Source of the DNA: Onchidella celtica
Taxonomy: Eukaryota > Mollusca > Gastropoda > Systellommatophora > Onchidiidae
Assembly: GCA_963931925.1 (NCBI GenBank)
Contig: OZ007579.1
Location: forward strand, 24,771,269-24,835,268
Length of the DNA stretch: 64,000 nt
Reading direction: 5' to 3'
Positions 31,967 to 64,000 of the stretch are shown in pieces (position 1 is the stretch's first letter; each line of letters begins with the position of its first letter). The notes under the pieces are model-generated. The model had not been told where the DNA came from and did not search any database. It was given only the letters and a program-made list of their open reading frames with translations. Position numbers and translations under genes: made by a program.

Positions 31967-33937
31967 GTCTAACGAACAGCCACAGATCAAATAATATAAA
32001 TAAATATATGCTAATGAGTCAAACACAGAAAGATCTGCTGGCGGCTCCAGTAAGCAGCACTAGACGAAGTGTTTACAGACACAAGACGATCGTTTATTGT
32101 TACTATGTTAGTCCAGTCTATGAACTTTAGATCAACCGGTAGGCCTATTCAGGTCCACAATGCTTCAGACAATCACTACTCTCTTCAGAACAGAAGATGA
32201 CTGACACTACAGGCATACAAGTTTGTGCTTTATCTCAGCAGGATGCGGCGTGAAGTAATAGATGTATTCAGCCGTTCATGTTCTACCGTGCTCTCCAAGG
32301 GCGCAGCCATGTTGTGTGACGGGAGACATCATTGTTGGAATTACAATTGACTTTTCCCAAATTAATATCTTCGTAGCGCATTGACCAATCGCAAACACCT
32401 TTTACACAAACTCTTATCACCTATGTTCTTGCTGAAGTATATTTTTTTTCAATAAATTGCGTGCACAAACAACAAGTTTTTTTACTCCACAAAGATTACT
32501 AAAAAGCGAAATCAAAATTGGGCAAAAAGAAAAAGTTGTGCATGTAGCCTCGCTGAAGCCCTGCGTGAGAAATAAAACCCAAACGATACAAAGCAAAAAG
32601 AAAAAGCGAAAGAATGTTCAATGTAAGTAAATAAAAGTATACCGTCCCATGGTAATTTCAGTCTAGTTCAGTTAAGGATTTTAGGTTTATTGCAACATAT
32701 ATAAATCCCTTAAAAGGATGGAATTGGGGAACATTAAATTAAATGGCTGGTTGTTGTTACAATTTGGAAGGCATTTCTCATCAGTGACACTGTGGAAATT
32801 AGGAAGATTGAGCATAATAGTAAAACTATCCTAAACAATGTCGGCCTATCTATGTTTAGTGATTGTCTGCCTTCGTGCTCGCTACTGAATAAACTCAAAA
32901 GTTATAGTTTGCTCTCCGTTTGCATGTGGGACAAGGAAAAACTTTGGTGATCTTGATCCACATTGAACTGATATTCATTAAACATGTTTGTTTTTTGTGG
33001 CAAATACAGGTGAATGGTGTCATGTGGCCTTCATACGACCTTGTTTTGCAGCAGAACTTTCAATTTCAATTTGCCCCTTTTGACGTTCATCATTTACAAA
33101 AAAAAAATTATGAAGAAGAAGCACACACTGGGTGTATTTGGTTTGGATTTCATCAAACGAATATCTTTACGATGGGCTGAGGATCGTGCTCATTAAAAAA
33201 TTTGGCAATGAAAAATCCCCAGACTTCGCTCCTTGAAAATTATACAGGCGATAAACGTTCTGCTGCTCAAAAAATATATATACGTGTCACTTTTGACATG
33301 TGTGCAAAGATTGCTTATGATCTGCTGAGACTTCTCGACGAAACTTGAAAAAAAAAAAAAATTCAGTTTATTTCGGATATGACGTAGGCCTACAATATAC
33401 TATCTGGTAGGGTTTATATTATATATATAGACCTACCGGGGGGTATATTGTATATATATAACATATAATCCTCGTACGCAATATTATATGTTTGATGAAA
33501 GAAAATTTGTCTTGATCAGCCACGGCTACCAGCAGAAGAAAACATTTAGTGTTTGGCATAGACAGCAATGGCCATTCGTAAGCAATGTCTTTCTGACCAT
33601 TAGTTAGACTAATCCTACTTTGCAATCGCTTTATAAATGTACCATTTTCATCGCATCATCCCCATCCCTAATCCTGAAACCTAACTTTAACTCTGTCTGT
33701 TCTCAAGCTACAACTCCAACCTGGCCAGGCGGGGGGGGGGGGGGGGGTCACAATTAATTTATTTTCTGTGTAATTATCAGGGTGTAATTTGCCTTTTTTT
33801 TTGCGAAGAACATAAACCTCAGTGAGCGGCTAGATGTTTCTGTATAATATGGGAGTGTGCATGAGAAAACCCACAATATGTCGACAGAGATGATTTTGAG
33901 AAAAACGGCTTTGAAGCGAAAATATGGGTCCGACACA
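31967..33937. other. Region upstream of MPV17
   Basis: No coding sequence recognised. It should contain the MPV17 promoter. It holds poly-A runs, (AT)-rich hairpins near 33415-33465, and a poly-G run at 33731-33747. Confidence 0.35.
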
Positions 33938-34240
33938 AACTTCCAACTTGGCTGTTGTTTAGGGGACCGTGGCATGTTACAGGGTAAACTGTAGACGAGC
34001 AGTGAACACTACTCACTATGATCTCTATAAAGGCTTTGTAATTAGACTACGGTCTCCTAACAAGATCCAAAAACTTCCGACTTGGCTGTTGTTTAGGGGA
34101 CCGTGGCATGTTACAGGGTAAACTGTAGATAAGCAGTGAACACCACAGACTAATAAATTTATTAGTCTGTGGTGAACACTACTTAGTATGATCTCTATAA
34201 CGGCTTAGTTATTAGACTACGGTCTCCTAACAGCAATCAC
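33938..34240. repeat. 133-bp tandem duplication
   Basis: Unit 1 (33938-34070) and unit 2 (from 34071) share TTAGGGGACCGTGGCATGTT, GGGTAAACTGTAGA and TATTAGACTACGGTCTCC-type blocks at high identity. Unit 2 is about 36 bp longer because it carries a palindromic insertion. Confidence 0.85.
34141..34174. repeat. Perfect 34-bp palindrome inserted in one repeat unit
   Basis: CACCACAGACTAATAAA is followed immediately by its exact reverse complement. The core palindrome of 28 bp (34144-34171) is flanked on both sides by GTGAACAC, which occurs once at the same place in the sister unit. Confidence 0.9.
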
Positions 34241-34770
34241 TCCAATATTAATGGGTCAATTAGCTATTGCACTTTTAGGATTAAATGCCGTTTTCTCAAA
34301 ATCTTGTTTTAGGGGGGTCACTGACTTCAATTTATCAGAAATGTCTTGTCTTCTTCTATCTATACTATATATATTTGTGGACTTGAGATTTTTCGTTGCG
34401 AAAGGCTTCTGAACCACTCAACACTCAGACTTCAAATTTTATATGGTGCATCAGAATGGATGTAAGGGTGCACAGTTTTTAATAGAAGTCTCAAATCGAT
34501 GTAGTTTTTTTTATTGGAAATTTATTGTTTCGCCATCATTTAGATCTATTTCGAGTCATGGTTCGCCGTTTTAAGGTTTCGTTATCACTTCCTGCGATGT
34601 GTTCACTATCAAACACACTAACCCGTGCGCAAATCGTGCTATTGTACGGGATGCGCAGGGTGTCAACTCACAAAGGCAGAGCAGTAAGACTTATTTAAAA
34701 GGCAGTGGCTACGGTAACGGCAGCCAGTGAATACAACTCACCATTTTTCTTTGTTTGGCTTTACTCCCGC

Positions 34771-34912
34771 TCGAGCGCCAATGGCTACCCGCCCCTTTTC
34801 GCCTGATTCGTCAATCTGACCACCGCCCATTGATACAAACTGACTAGACTCTCACGCCCCCCAAGTCCATCTGACCATTCCAATGCACACTTGAATTGAC
34901 AATTGGATGAAC
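34771..34912 (+). mobile_element. MITE family 1, copy 3
   Basis: Starts with GCTCGAGCGCCAATGGCTAC, resembling the terminal repeat of 4564-4770, and contains GATACAAACTGACTAGAC and CTGACCATTCCAATGCACAC. The right end is not clear. Confidence 0.6.
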
Positions 34913-35802
34913 TAACAAAATTAATAAGTACAGAAAAAATAAATATTGTTTTTTTATCAAAAAGTGGCGCTCCTCCCGTTTTTCTTTTCTATTGGGATAT
35001 GAGCGTAATCTGCCGTAAACGTAGCCACTCCGTATTTAAAAACAAACAAACAAAAATAAAATAAACAAATAGGAACAGGCCAGATGAAGCAGGTCCGTAA
35101 TAACCACCCAGAACTGAAACCAATATTCAAACCGATTTATCCCGGGTAGGGCCGGGGACCTCAGCTAGTTTATTATATGTACAGAACTCAAAATGTCATG
35201 TTTGCGACTTATTGTAGGTTTTCTCATGCACACTCACATATTGCACACATCAGCGACACTGGAAACCGAATGTGGTGGAAAATCCACAATCGACGATGGA
35301 GTACTGCTTGTCACTGTAGGGGGCCTAACTGTTCTCAAACAATGGTACGCACGGTACGTCAAAATGTGTTGTGCGAGCTAATTAGATCTCTAGGTCACGA
35401 TTCTCGCTAGTCCCTTCCCACCAATTTGGCTTATTCTGGTCCTATCTTAGGTATACGACTGCTTTATCTGCGTATCTACTTCTGTACGGCACACACTTTC
35501 TCTCCTTCTTTCAGTTTTGTCTGATTATAAGCTCAGGCGTCCCGGTCATTTCTGGATTAGTTTCATTCTATGCATACACTAAAACGTTTGGGGCAAGTTA
35601 TTCTTGTGGGAGAGCTGCTCGCCTGAAAAATTCGGCTTTAGTTATTATGATACGCCGTTAGAATAAACCGTAACTGTGAAACAACTTGATACGTGCCACA
35701 ACACATTTTAAACAAGCGTTAAGGAGGGCATTTTTTACACCTTATCTACATACGAAAAGATCTCCAGTTTTTCAGAACATGGAGATAGAACAAGCAAGAA
35801 CT
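34913..35802. other. Intergenic, no gene recognised
   Basis: Short frames only. A block near 35205-35250 (TAGGTTTTCTCATGCACACT) is the inverse of one at about 33845-33885, so at least part is repeat-derived. Confidence 0.35.
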
Positions 35803-35984
35803 AAGGCGTAAGCCAGACCAAGGCTGGTGTGGGTGCCAAACTGGTGTCTGATCGCTATTATGCATCACTCTATAACACTACTCACTGCCCACATCGCCGC
35901 GGTATGTTTTAGTATGATGCATAATAATTAGGAGGCGAGCCACCAGTTTGGCGCCTACGTCAGCCCTGGTGTGGTTTACCCCTA
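35803..35984. mobile_element. Foldback MITE, family 2, copy 1
   Basis: Outer ends AAGGCGTAAGCCAGACCAAG and TGGTGTGGTTTACCCCT are inverted. The whole element folds back through paired blocks such as GATGCATAATAATTAGG / TATTATGCATCA. TA flanks both ends. Similar to 37531-37722. Confidence 0.65.
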
Positions 35985-36002
35985 AAGTTTACTGTTTACA
36001 GC

Positions 36003-36095
36003 AGTGGTTCTCAACGTGGGCTATATCGGGGGGGGGGGGGGCATGAAAGAAAATTTCCAGCCTAAGGAGGCGATGGCCCGAAAAAAGGTTTGAGA
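36003..36095. mobile_element. Very short hAT-like MITE
   Basis: Starts CAGTGGTTCTCAACGTGGGC, close to the CAGTGGTTCTCAACC termini of Charlie/Zaphod-like hAT elements, and ends AAAAAAGGTTTGAGACTTA, a diverged inverse. A poly-G run sits near the left end. Confidence 0.35.
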
Positions 36096-37530
36096 CTTAA
36101 AGCAAACCAGTAATACGTCCCATAACAAGAGTTTGGTGTCTAAAAAGGCTCAAGGTGATCGAAAAAAACAAAAATATAGATAAGCTTTGCACAGTGTGAA
36201 GATTTCAAGTGCGTTATTTCAGGGTGACAGGAAGCCGTAAAATCACTGCGCTCTGCATGAACCTGACCAAAACAACAATTATTATGGGATTCGAATGGCC
36301 ACAAGACCAGAACAAAAGCTTGTGTTCTTTTCATTTTTTTTAAAAGCATTCCTCTCTGGCGAGCTCAACTGTACTACAAAATCAGTGCTGTTTTGCGAGA
36401 CACACGCACGAAAACGAACTTTCACACTGTGGGCAACAGTTCTGGTTAAAAAAAAAAAAAAAGTCATGAGAAAAACAGGCCAGAATCTCCTCTTTGCTGC
36501 GGATCAGACACTGTTGTTGATAGTGAAAACCCATATTTCTTAGAACGTGCTCATTCAATCATTTCTCCAGGTGAATAAACCTGAGATAATTTAAACTAGA
36601 ATTAAAAATTGAAACAGGTTTTACCCGATAAATTTGTATCGAAACTGCGTAAATCCCTGGGGTAAATTTTGTTTTATGCCCGTCATTTCAAATATGTTTC
36701 AACTTCCATTAGTTTCGAAATAAGGAATAGAGGAGGACCATCAGCCGTCACTACCATTTTACGACGTCCACCACCATTAATACCAGCTTCACCACCACAG
36801 CCGTTACCATCATACTCGAGCAATAAAGAAAGTAGAAACCTTGAAGTAACACTCCCTTTTTTTAAAATTATCAAGCAGTTGGACCCTTTTCTTCTTGGCA
36901 CCTCTGACACTTGGTAAATTAATGCAAGGTTGGGCTACCAAGCACACATTTTCATGTACTGCGCAATTCCTCTTGCACTAAAGTCATTTGTTACTTTAAT
37001 CTCTTTGTGCTCGCCGCACCTGTGTTTACCAGTGTCGACGCAGAATATTTTATCGTATCAATGTTTTGTGTTTGCTTATCGATCAGGCAGTACAGATCGG
37101 TGAAAGTCAAAGTACACACAAGAGACCATGGGGAAAAAAACAAAAAGCGAGAATAAAAAAAAAATCTGTAGATAAAGAAAAGAGTAAACATCTTATTCGA
37201 ACTGTTTCTCACTCCTTGATGGCTTACAACGACAAAACAGTTCCACAGGGCAAGATTTATTATGGCTGCTAATGCTCCTCTTTTCAATGCAGTCTCATTA
37301 CAAATTTTAATATCCCAAAGGACATACAATGTATCGATAGCAATACCAATACTGAGGCCAGATATAGATGCAAGTCTCGCTCCTAAACACTTACTCAATC
37401 AGATAGCAACGGGCAATGCTCCAATAAAATGACGTAAGATAAATTCACATTTTGTGGCACCCTACTGATTTTAATTGTTATAACTATGAGTCCCACGGTG
37501 TCATGGTGGTCATTATTGCTGCTATCATTT
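36096..37530. other. Intergenic, no gene recognised
   Basis: Several 60-135 codon frames occur on both strands. The longest (37398-36991, minus) has a hydrophobic N-terminal part but no start context, splice sites or recognisable family. Confidence 0.3.
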
Positions 37531-37722
37531 GGGGGTAAGCCAGACCAAGGCAGGCGTCAGACTGGTGGCTCGCCACCTAATTATGATGCATCACACTAAA
37601 ACATTACTCACTGCCCACACCGCAGTGATATGGGCAGTGAGTAGTGTTTTAGTGTGATACATAATAATTAGTTGGCGAGCCACCACTTTGGTGTCCACCT
37701 CAGCCTTCCTCTGGCTCACCCC
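37531..37722. mobile_element. Foldback MITE, family 2, copy 2
   Basis: Ends GGGGGTAAGCCAGACCAAGG and CCTTCCTCTGGCTCACCCC are inverted. Internal arms ACTGGTGGCTCGCCACCTAA / TTAGTTGGCGAGCCACCA pair, and CACTACTCACTGCCC forms the tip. About 190 bp, fold-back over its full length. Confidence 0.75.
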
Positions 37723-38239
37723 TTATTCTAACCTTTGGTTGCTTTGATATTGATAGAAAGAAGTGGCATTTTACGCATAAGATATATTCATCAGGTGTCC
37801 CTCGGGTTGCTGGCTGGCGGGGTTGCTCTCATTATCAGGATCGGGAACCTTTTTTTTTTTTTTGAAAGTTCGTAGGTCTAACAGGCTTGAGGGTGCCATG
37901 CCGAACGGATAAACCGAAAAAGAAAACCTTTTCAAGACAAAACAAAAAATTAAAGTGTATTTAGGTATCGGTGGTTGGGTAAAACCCGAGGCTCAGTAGC
38001 CTATACTATAAAAGTACATTTACATGTATATGAATTATCCCGTTTCCCCCCCCTCCCCCCACCCCCCTGTTTTTTGTTTGTTTGTTATTTTTTCTTTTGA
38101 AGTTATCCGGCCTTGCACATTCTACCATATCCCTTTACAATAGAAGGAAAAAGGCCGTTGTTATGAATACCTAACTCCCCCCCCCCCCCCCCCCACCTGC
38201 CTACTCTAAGCCGCTGTAAAAACCTGACTGGCAAAAGAC

Positions 38240-38890
38240 TTGGCAAATTCCAGAGAACGGACAAATTTATTTTTGTTTGCTCACTCTAGACATGTTCCCG
38301 ACCCCCTCAGAATTGTACTAAAGGAAGTCTCACTGATAATAACAGAAAGAATTCCATACAAAATTGCTGTTTTTTGCTACAAATGTTTAAATAACACTGC
38401 ACCCAGCTATCTCAAAAATTCTTTACAAGTCTACACACCATCTTGTTCACTAAGATCATCAAATTTTAATGACAAAACAATCTTAAGAATCCCATCTAAG
38501 AACTATAAAACTATAGGCCGTAGATCCTTCAATTATTTCGGACCTTTTATCTGGAACCAGATACCCTTGAACATTCGTGAATCACCGAATCTTGAAAGTT
38601 TTAAGAAAAGCGTAAAAACATCACCTTTTCCTCCGAAACTGTTAGATTTTCAAAATTCTATTCTGTACTTTGATGTTATGATTGATTATATAAGCTAGTG
38701 CTATGTGACTAAGCGCGTCTATGTGAGTGAAACTGAGAGTGTATGTGGATGAGAGTTTTAGTATGAGATTTGCAAAGTGTATGCATCGATGCAATGTACA
38801 GCGCATTGAGTAATAATTTTATTAGAAATGCGCTATAGAAATTCTATTTCTTCTTCTTCTTCTTCTTCTTCTTATTATTATTATTAATAA
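38240..38890 (+). pseudogene. 5'-truncated LINE: RT C-terminus and 3' tail
   Basis: A 152-codon frame to the TAG at 38696-38698 encodes I-P-Y-K-I-A-V-F-C-Y-K-C-L, P-S-Y-L, L-R-S-S, R-R-S-F-N-Y-F-G-P-F-I-W-N and a final L-E-S-F-K-K-S-V-K-T. This is the standard C-terminus of CR1/L2-like reverse transcriptases (Y-K-x-x-x-L-x-Y-K-C-L; R-S-F-x-x-x-x-P-x-x-W-N). A 3'UTR with ACAGCGCATTGAG...ATGCGCTATAG and a (TTC)n(TTA)n tail ends near 38890. The upstream ORF is missing. Confidence 0.85.
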
Positions 38891-39239
38891 CCTTATTTAT
38901 CAAATGCCAGCGTCTTTTGGGGGGGGGGGGGGTATGATATCAAACGGGAGTGGAGCTCTATGGTTGGAATTTTACTGTGGCACTTCTGCGTATCAGGATC
39001 TAAGAGAGTATAAACAAACCACTTGCCGTCAAGCCTGTTGACTTGTCCTTCAAATATAAAACCTTATCGGGCAGTTGCGAAGCGGGAAGTTTCTTTGATC
39101 ACAATTCTAAGAACCCAAGATTTGCTTATCACACTAACGTTGAAAAATGAAGGTTGTTGCTGGCACTTATACGTTATATTTTATTGTACTTTTATTGTAT
39201 GTTATTGTAAGTAAATGACTGTATACATGGTATTAGGCA

Positions 39240-39376
39240 GGAAGGAGTGGACAGAGTGAATGACCGTGCGTTTTTTGTTGTTTTTTTAAAAGTGTTTTCA
39301 AAGATTGTTTGCATGAGTCTTCTATGTATTTTGAATTGGCCGTCAGGCCTTCTATGAACTTGAACTTGAACTATTT
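39240..39376 (+). repeat. Retroelement 3' end with CTTGAA tail
   Basis: TATTTTGAATTGGCCGTCAG followed by a GAACTTGAACTTGAAC tail. Its reverse complement, diverged, is at 40690-40880, so two inverted copies flank the promoter and first exon of the downstream gene. Confidence 0.6.
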
Positions 39377-39500
39377 AAAGAACGTTTAAAAAAATATAAG
39401 GGGAAAAATGACACAAACAGGATATTTACCACGAAGTCAAATTATACAGTTGTTTAGCAACTGCAACTGGTAACCACAACAGAATATTAGAACTCATGGG

Positions 39501-39579
39501 TATAAAAGACACTTGACCAAAAGGAAGAGAAGTCCCCTCAAAGCGCTGTTGGACTGATGTGTGTATCGCTACCACAAAG
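39501..39579 (+). promoter_or_regulatory. TATA box and non-coding first exon of the six-cysteine gene
   Basis: TATAAAAG lies at 39501-39508. Transcription is expected to start about 30 bp downstream (~39530). The non-coding exon then ends at 39579 before a consensus GTAAGC donor. The next acceptor (ATTTCAG, 40251-40257) opens the exon with the start codon. The spacing is typical of a TATA-type metazoan promoter. Confidence 0.6.
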
Positions 39580-40267
39580 GTAAGCTACTTAAATCAAACA
39601 CTTCTATGCTAGTGTTGAGAGCAGCTTGAATTTCATTCCCGAACTCATATTGGGTGAGAAGTAACATGTAAAGATTCTAAACACTGTAACAAAATTACTG
39701 TGTAATTCATTGTTGTTTTTTTTTCGGGTATCGTAGCTGATTTAGGACATTTAATACATGTATTTCCATCTCCTGCACTGTATTTTTGTTTGTTTGTTTG
39801 TTTTTTAATGTTTTGATTTGCATTTTGATCGTACAACTTTTTCTTCTGTTTTCTTGTCTAACTCCCATGCAGCTCTAGATTAAATATCGTCCACGGTAGG
39901 ACTTGTTGATTTTTCTCCATATGTTCTTTCAGGAAATAATAATAACATCTGCTCTTCAATGGAACTTGAACTCTTTAATTAACCGCATGTGTAGTTTCAT
40001 TTTAAATGAGGGGAAATTAACTGTTAGAATTTTTTTTCAAGTTTGAATTCTCAAATGAAACAGTGTAAGTGGGAACAAAACTCTGGCAAGTTTGTAGACA
40101 GTCTTTGGTTTGGAGATCGGTTATTTAATCTTTGAATCTGTAAGTAAATTGAGACAAACATTAAGAAAAGACGACGTATATAATTATAACAAATAATGAA
40201 TAACAACAACACGAATCATGACAAATTTATTTTTTAATATAATTTTTCTCATTTCAGTTGTTAAAAC

Positions 40268-61103
<20,836 letters not shown>

Positions 61104-61123
61104 ATAATTTAATTGGATTATGG

Positions 61124-61129
61124 AATAAA
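61124..61129 (+). terminator. Poly(A) signal of the six-cysteine gene
   Basis: AATAAA lies 20 bp after the stop codon at 61101-61103, giving a short 3'UTR. This supports 61027-61103 as the terminal exon. Confidence 0.6.
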
Positions 61130-61687
61130 GTCATACACCTTGTGTCTTGGATATCTCCAAGCATTTAGAAATAATGAACGAAACTGGACATAACACATTC
61201 TGGTTGATAATCTTCTATTATATTGTTAACCAGTCGACAAAACCAACACGTGTGCAGTTCTCAGCATTATCTACACACTGCCGTCTATCTGACCATCTGT
61301 TCTGTAGCATGTCTCTCTACACTTACACTACAGTCTGATTTGTAAAGTTACTTAATCACGCCTTAATCTCCTAGATAAGGGGCCTCAACTTGCTGTCTAT
61401 AAACCCTCAAGAAGTTTGGACATGAAAGAAACAGAAACTTTTAGTAAACAATAATACGCATAACGAAGCAATGATAAGATACAGATTGCTGTTCGACTGC
61501 TTCATCTTGTTTAGTTCTTCGCTGGAGTTATCGCAAAGCATTAGAGTACAGATTTAGCTACAAGTGCTGATAAAAGAAGAGACACCCCCCCCCCACCTTT
61601 TCCCCCTCCCACACAGACACACTTTTTTCTAACATGAATTCGTGCCATGCGGATCGTAAATTTCAACGGTCTCCGTATACACCAAGG

Positions 61688-62162
61688 CATTGGCGTAGCG
61701 TGGGTTTCCAACGCGCAGGGCAAGGCAAGTATTGCACCCCCTGACCCGTGGATTGCTAACACTCCCTGAGTCCCTTCCACCAGTCCAGTATTGGACCTCT
61801 ACGCCCCCCCCCCCGACCTCCCCCCACCAAAAGCACAAGTATTTTAAGAGAATACTGACATAATTCAAGTTAAAGGCATTTAAGGCTCGTACACTCAAAT
61901 TTATTTAAAATTGCATTTGTGCAAAATTTCAATAACAGTATTGAAATTAGTGAAATTAATCTCCCTCAGTTGACGACATTGCTCGGTTGTTCAACCCATC
62001 TTGACTCCTTGTAGATCTCTGATATGTTTTGATTAATTTAAGTTTTGAGAAAATTCTTTCACAACTGGTAGTTGAAACAGTGAGAGTTCTGAAATTTTGC
62101 ACCTCTAAAAATTTTGCGCCCTGGACAATGGCCCCTGTGACTCCATTCACGCTACGCCACTG
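61688..62162 (-). mobile_element. Internally deleted hAT transposon
   Basis: Ends CATTGGCGTAGCGTGGG and (inverse) CAGTGGCGTAGCGTGAA. They are flanked by CACCAAGG (61680-61687) and CACCAAAG (62163-62170), an 8-bp target duplication with one mismatch, the hAT hallmark. A minus-strand frame retains S-C-E-R-I-F-S-K-L-K-L-I-K-T-Y, the conserved C-terminal hAT dimerisation motif (C-E-R-x-F-S). Most of the transposase is deleted. Confidence 0.85.
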
Positions 62163-62170
62163 CACCAAAG

Positions 62171-63009
62171 TAAGCCCAAGAAAGTAAATATCATTATGTA
62201 AACCACGGAATTAGAATTGCTTGGACTAAATAAATTTCCCCACGATGTTTGATTCCCGCGATTGGGACCCGTGGGTAAACAATCACTAGTTGCAATTTGA
62301 CCAAGATACTCAGATTACGAGGAAGCTTAAACTATTATCACGCTGAAACTGGTCCTAAACGTTGTGGAGCACTCCACTCTGGAGCAAAGTTTGTTCAAAT
62401 CTTTGTGTTAAAATTGTCGCCAGTGGATCAAACACACGAGCTGTCGTACTATTTGAGTTGTACAATGCATAAAAATACCGATTACATAAATTGAGAATGA
62501 GCCTATTCACTGATTCAATTTAGCATGTAAACAAAAACAAAATTATACATTGAAAATGGGCCAACTCACTATTCCAATTTAACATGTTAAAAAAGTGCGC
62601 AAGAAATCTGGTCTAAGATGTCAACAAGCGCAAACTGGCACACAATTTAATCTGCTGCAGGATGATTCCACAGTTTCGTAGTTTTCTGGATTCTATTTTT
62701 GTTCACTGAGAATGCGATTACTACCTGGCTAAATTGGGGAATTTGAGCCATGATCGGTGATGTTGGCTCTGATGTTTACACCAGAAATCAGTGGGTTCCG
62801 GGCTGTTGCAAGCGCCTGCAATAAGTTTCCATTTTGTGGACCTGCCAGGGGGACAACTTTTACGAAATGTTTCAAGATGAAAGGAGTTCCACTTGAGTCG
62901 TAAGACAAGAATAATACACTGACGGGACTTGGGGCGTGGCTTTAGGAACGTCCGTGAGCAGTTTCGCCAAGGAAGCAGTGTTCCCCCACCCCCAGGGAGT
63001 TAATCCTTT
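62171..63009. other. Intergenic, no gene recognised
   Basis: Short frames only; no family, splice or repeat evidence that I can defend. Confidence 0.35.
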
Positions 63010-63510
63010 AGATGGATGTTTTTACCGTTCGATTGTTTTCTCTGTTCCATTTTTTTTTTTCTTGACAAAGGCGACGGCCGAAATACTGAAGATTTTCTGT
63101 CTTCTCTTTTAGTTTGCATTGTATCGTTTGGGTATTATTAATTTCTTACGTGGGGCTTTGCTACATACAACTTTTTCTTTTTCCCGAATTTTGACATGGA
63201 TGATTTTATGTGCAGCGATTAGCCACAATCAAAACATGAACTATGTGCCCGATTAAAGTTGTGTAACTCATATGGTACTACTTCCTTCAAAATAACAACA
63301 AGAATATTACGCTAGTACAGAAAACAATAATATTGTTTCAATAGCACTTTTTTTTTTCTTGTTGAAGATTTTTAAAGACTGAAAGCTTGAGTTTTTCTTG
63401 CTTTTCATATCCAAATTTTTAATTCATTGATTTATTGTAACGTTAGACTTTTTGTTTCTTTCTGACGTGGGGCTTTACAATGCATCCCAGCGTTTTCTCT
63501 ATTTTTAGCT
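63010..63510 (+). mobile_element. Two retroelement 3' termini, copies 2 and 3
   Basis: 63010-63200 has CTTGACAAAGGCGACGGCCG-AAA followed by TTGTATCGTTTGGGTATTA and GCTTTGCTACATACAACTTT. 63340-63510 has GTTGAAGA...ACTGAAAGC followed by TTATTGTAACGTTAG and GACGTGGGGCTTTAC. Both parallel 49640-49870. Confidence 0.4.
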
Positions 63511-64000
63511 ACATTTGATAACATTATTGAAACTGAAAACAAGATTTTTACGAGACAGCAAGGCAGGATCATAGTTTAACTACAGCTGTACACTATTGGC
63601 AGCAATGTTCCCTCTGCGTTGTGCGAATGCGCGGCTGGGCAGTCGCCGTATTGGTGCCGCGCACATCAGAATGTAAACGGGTTATGTTGTCGCGCATATC
63701 AAAATGTTGCCTCTCATTTTAACTTACATATTAGGTTGGCCACCAGTTAAAATGTTCTTGTTCAAAGCATCAAAGATTCCGCTCAGTGGTTTGGATAAAT
63801 GAAAGGGAACTTTTTGACTGTGACTCTCCGGATGTCAGCTTCACGTAGACATAAAACTGGTTCTCCAAAATATCGTACAAGCGATTTTTCCACATTTCTT
63901 TTTCTTAATCCTGCTTCAGACACCCAAATTTCTGTGTGTGTTTTGCTTAGAACTAGTAACTGACAAAAGCGAAACCTAAAAATCACGTTTTAACTGAAGC
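63511..64000. other. Unassigned window end
   Basis: A 67-codon minus-strand frame (63986-63783) is present but unrecognised; nothing else supported. Confidence 0.3.

Noticed and set aside
36991..37398. 135-codon minus-strand frame with a hydrophobic N-terminal part
   Set aside because: No splice or promoter context, no recognised family, and the second half is Phe/Ser-rich simple sequence.

Overview
The window is animal nuclear DNA: AT-rich, intron-rich, and dense with transposon fragments, microsatellites and poly-G/poly-C runs. The repeated words TAGGCCTA, CTAGATCTAG and ACATGTA, and the repeat families present, suggest a mollusc, probably a gastropod. That placement is inference; no marker gene settles it. 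There are no prokaryotic features. All exon models below are hand-built from splice sites, reading-frame phase and family knowledge.

Region by region. 1-3214 (- strand): the 5' part of a Ty3/Gypsy-type LTR retrotransposon (LTR, tRNA-Pro primer site, long leader, start of gag), inserted beside a LINE fragment. 4429-12449 (+): a four-exon MRNIP (MRE11-RAD50-NBS1 interacting protein) gene. Its last exon has an in-frame TGA before the conserved C-terminus. Two TIR elements sit in intron 3, and a hAT-like element lies just past the gene. 13.6-23.2 kb: AT-rich DNA with one decayed transposase-like gene and a minisatellite. 31966-23199 (-): a complete seven-exon MPV17 gene (179 aa, mitochondrial inner-membrane family) whose introns carry LINE, hAT and SINE-like insertions. 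32-39 kb: intergenic DNA with MITEs, a tandem duplication and a 5'-truncated LINE. 39.5-61.1 kb (+): a TATA-promoted gene of one non-coding and ten coding exons for a predicted secreted 313-aa glycoprotein. It has three six-cysteine repeats and a proline-rich linker, and I do not recognise the family. Its introns hold tetranucleotide arrays, a 26-bp minisatellite, a solo LTR and several MITEs. 61.1-64 kb: an internally deleted hAT element and retroelement tails.

The three host genes look unrelated. The best candidate for something undescribed is the tandem six-cysteine secreted protein. The MRNIP stop codon with a conserved in-frame continuation is the second best lead.
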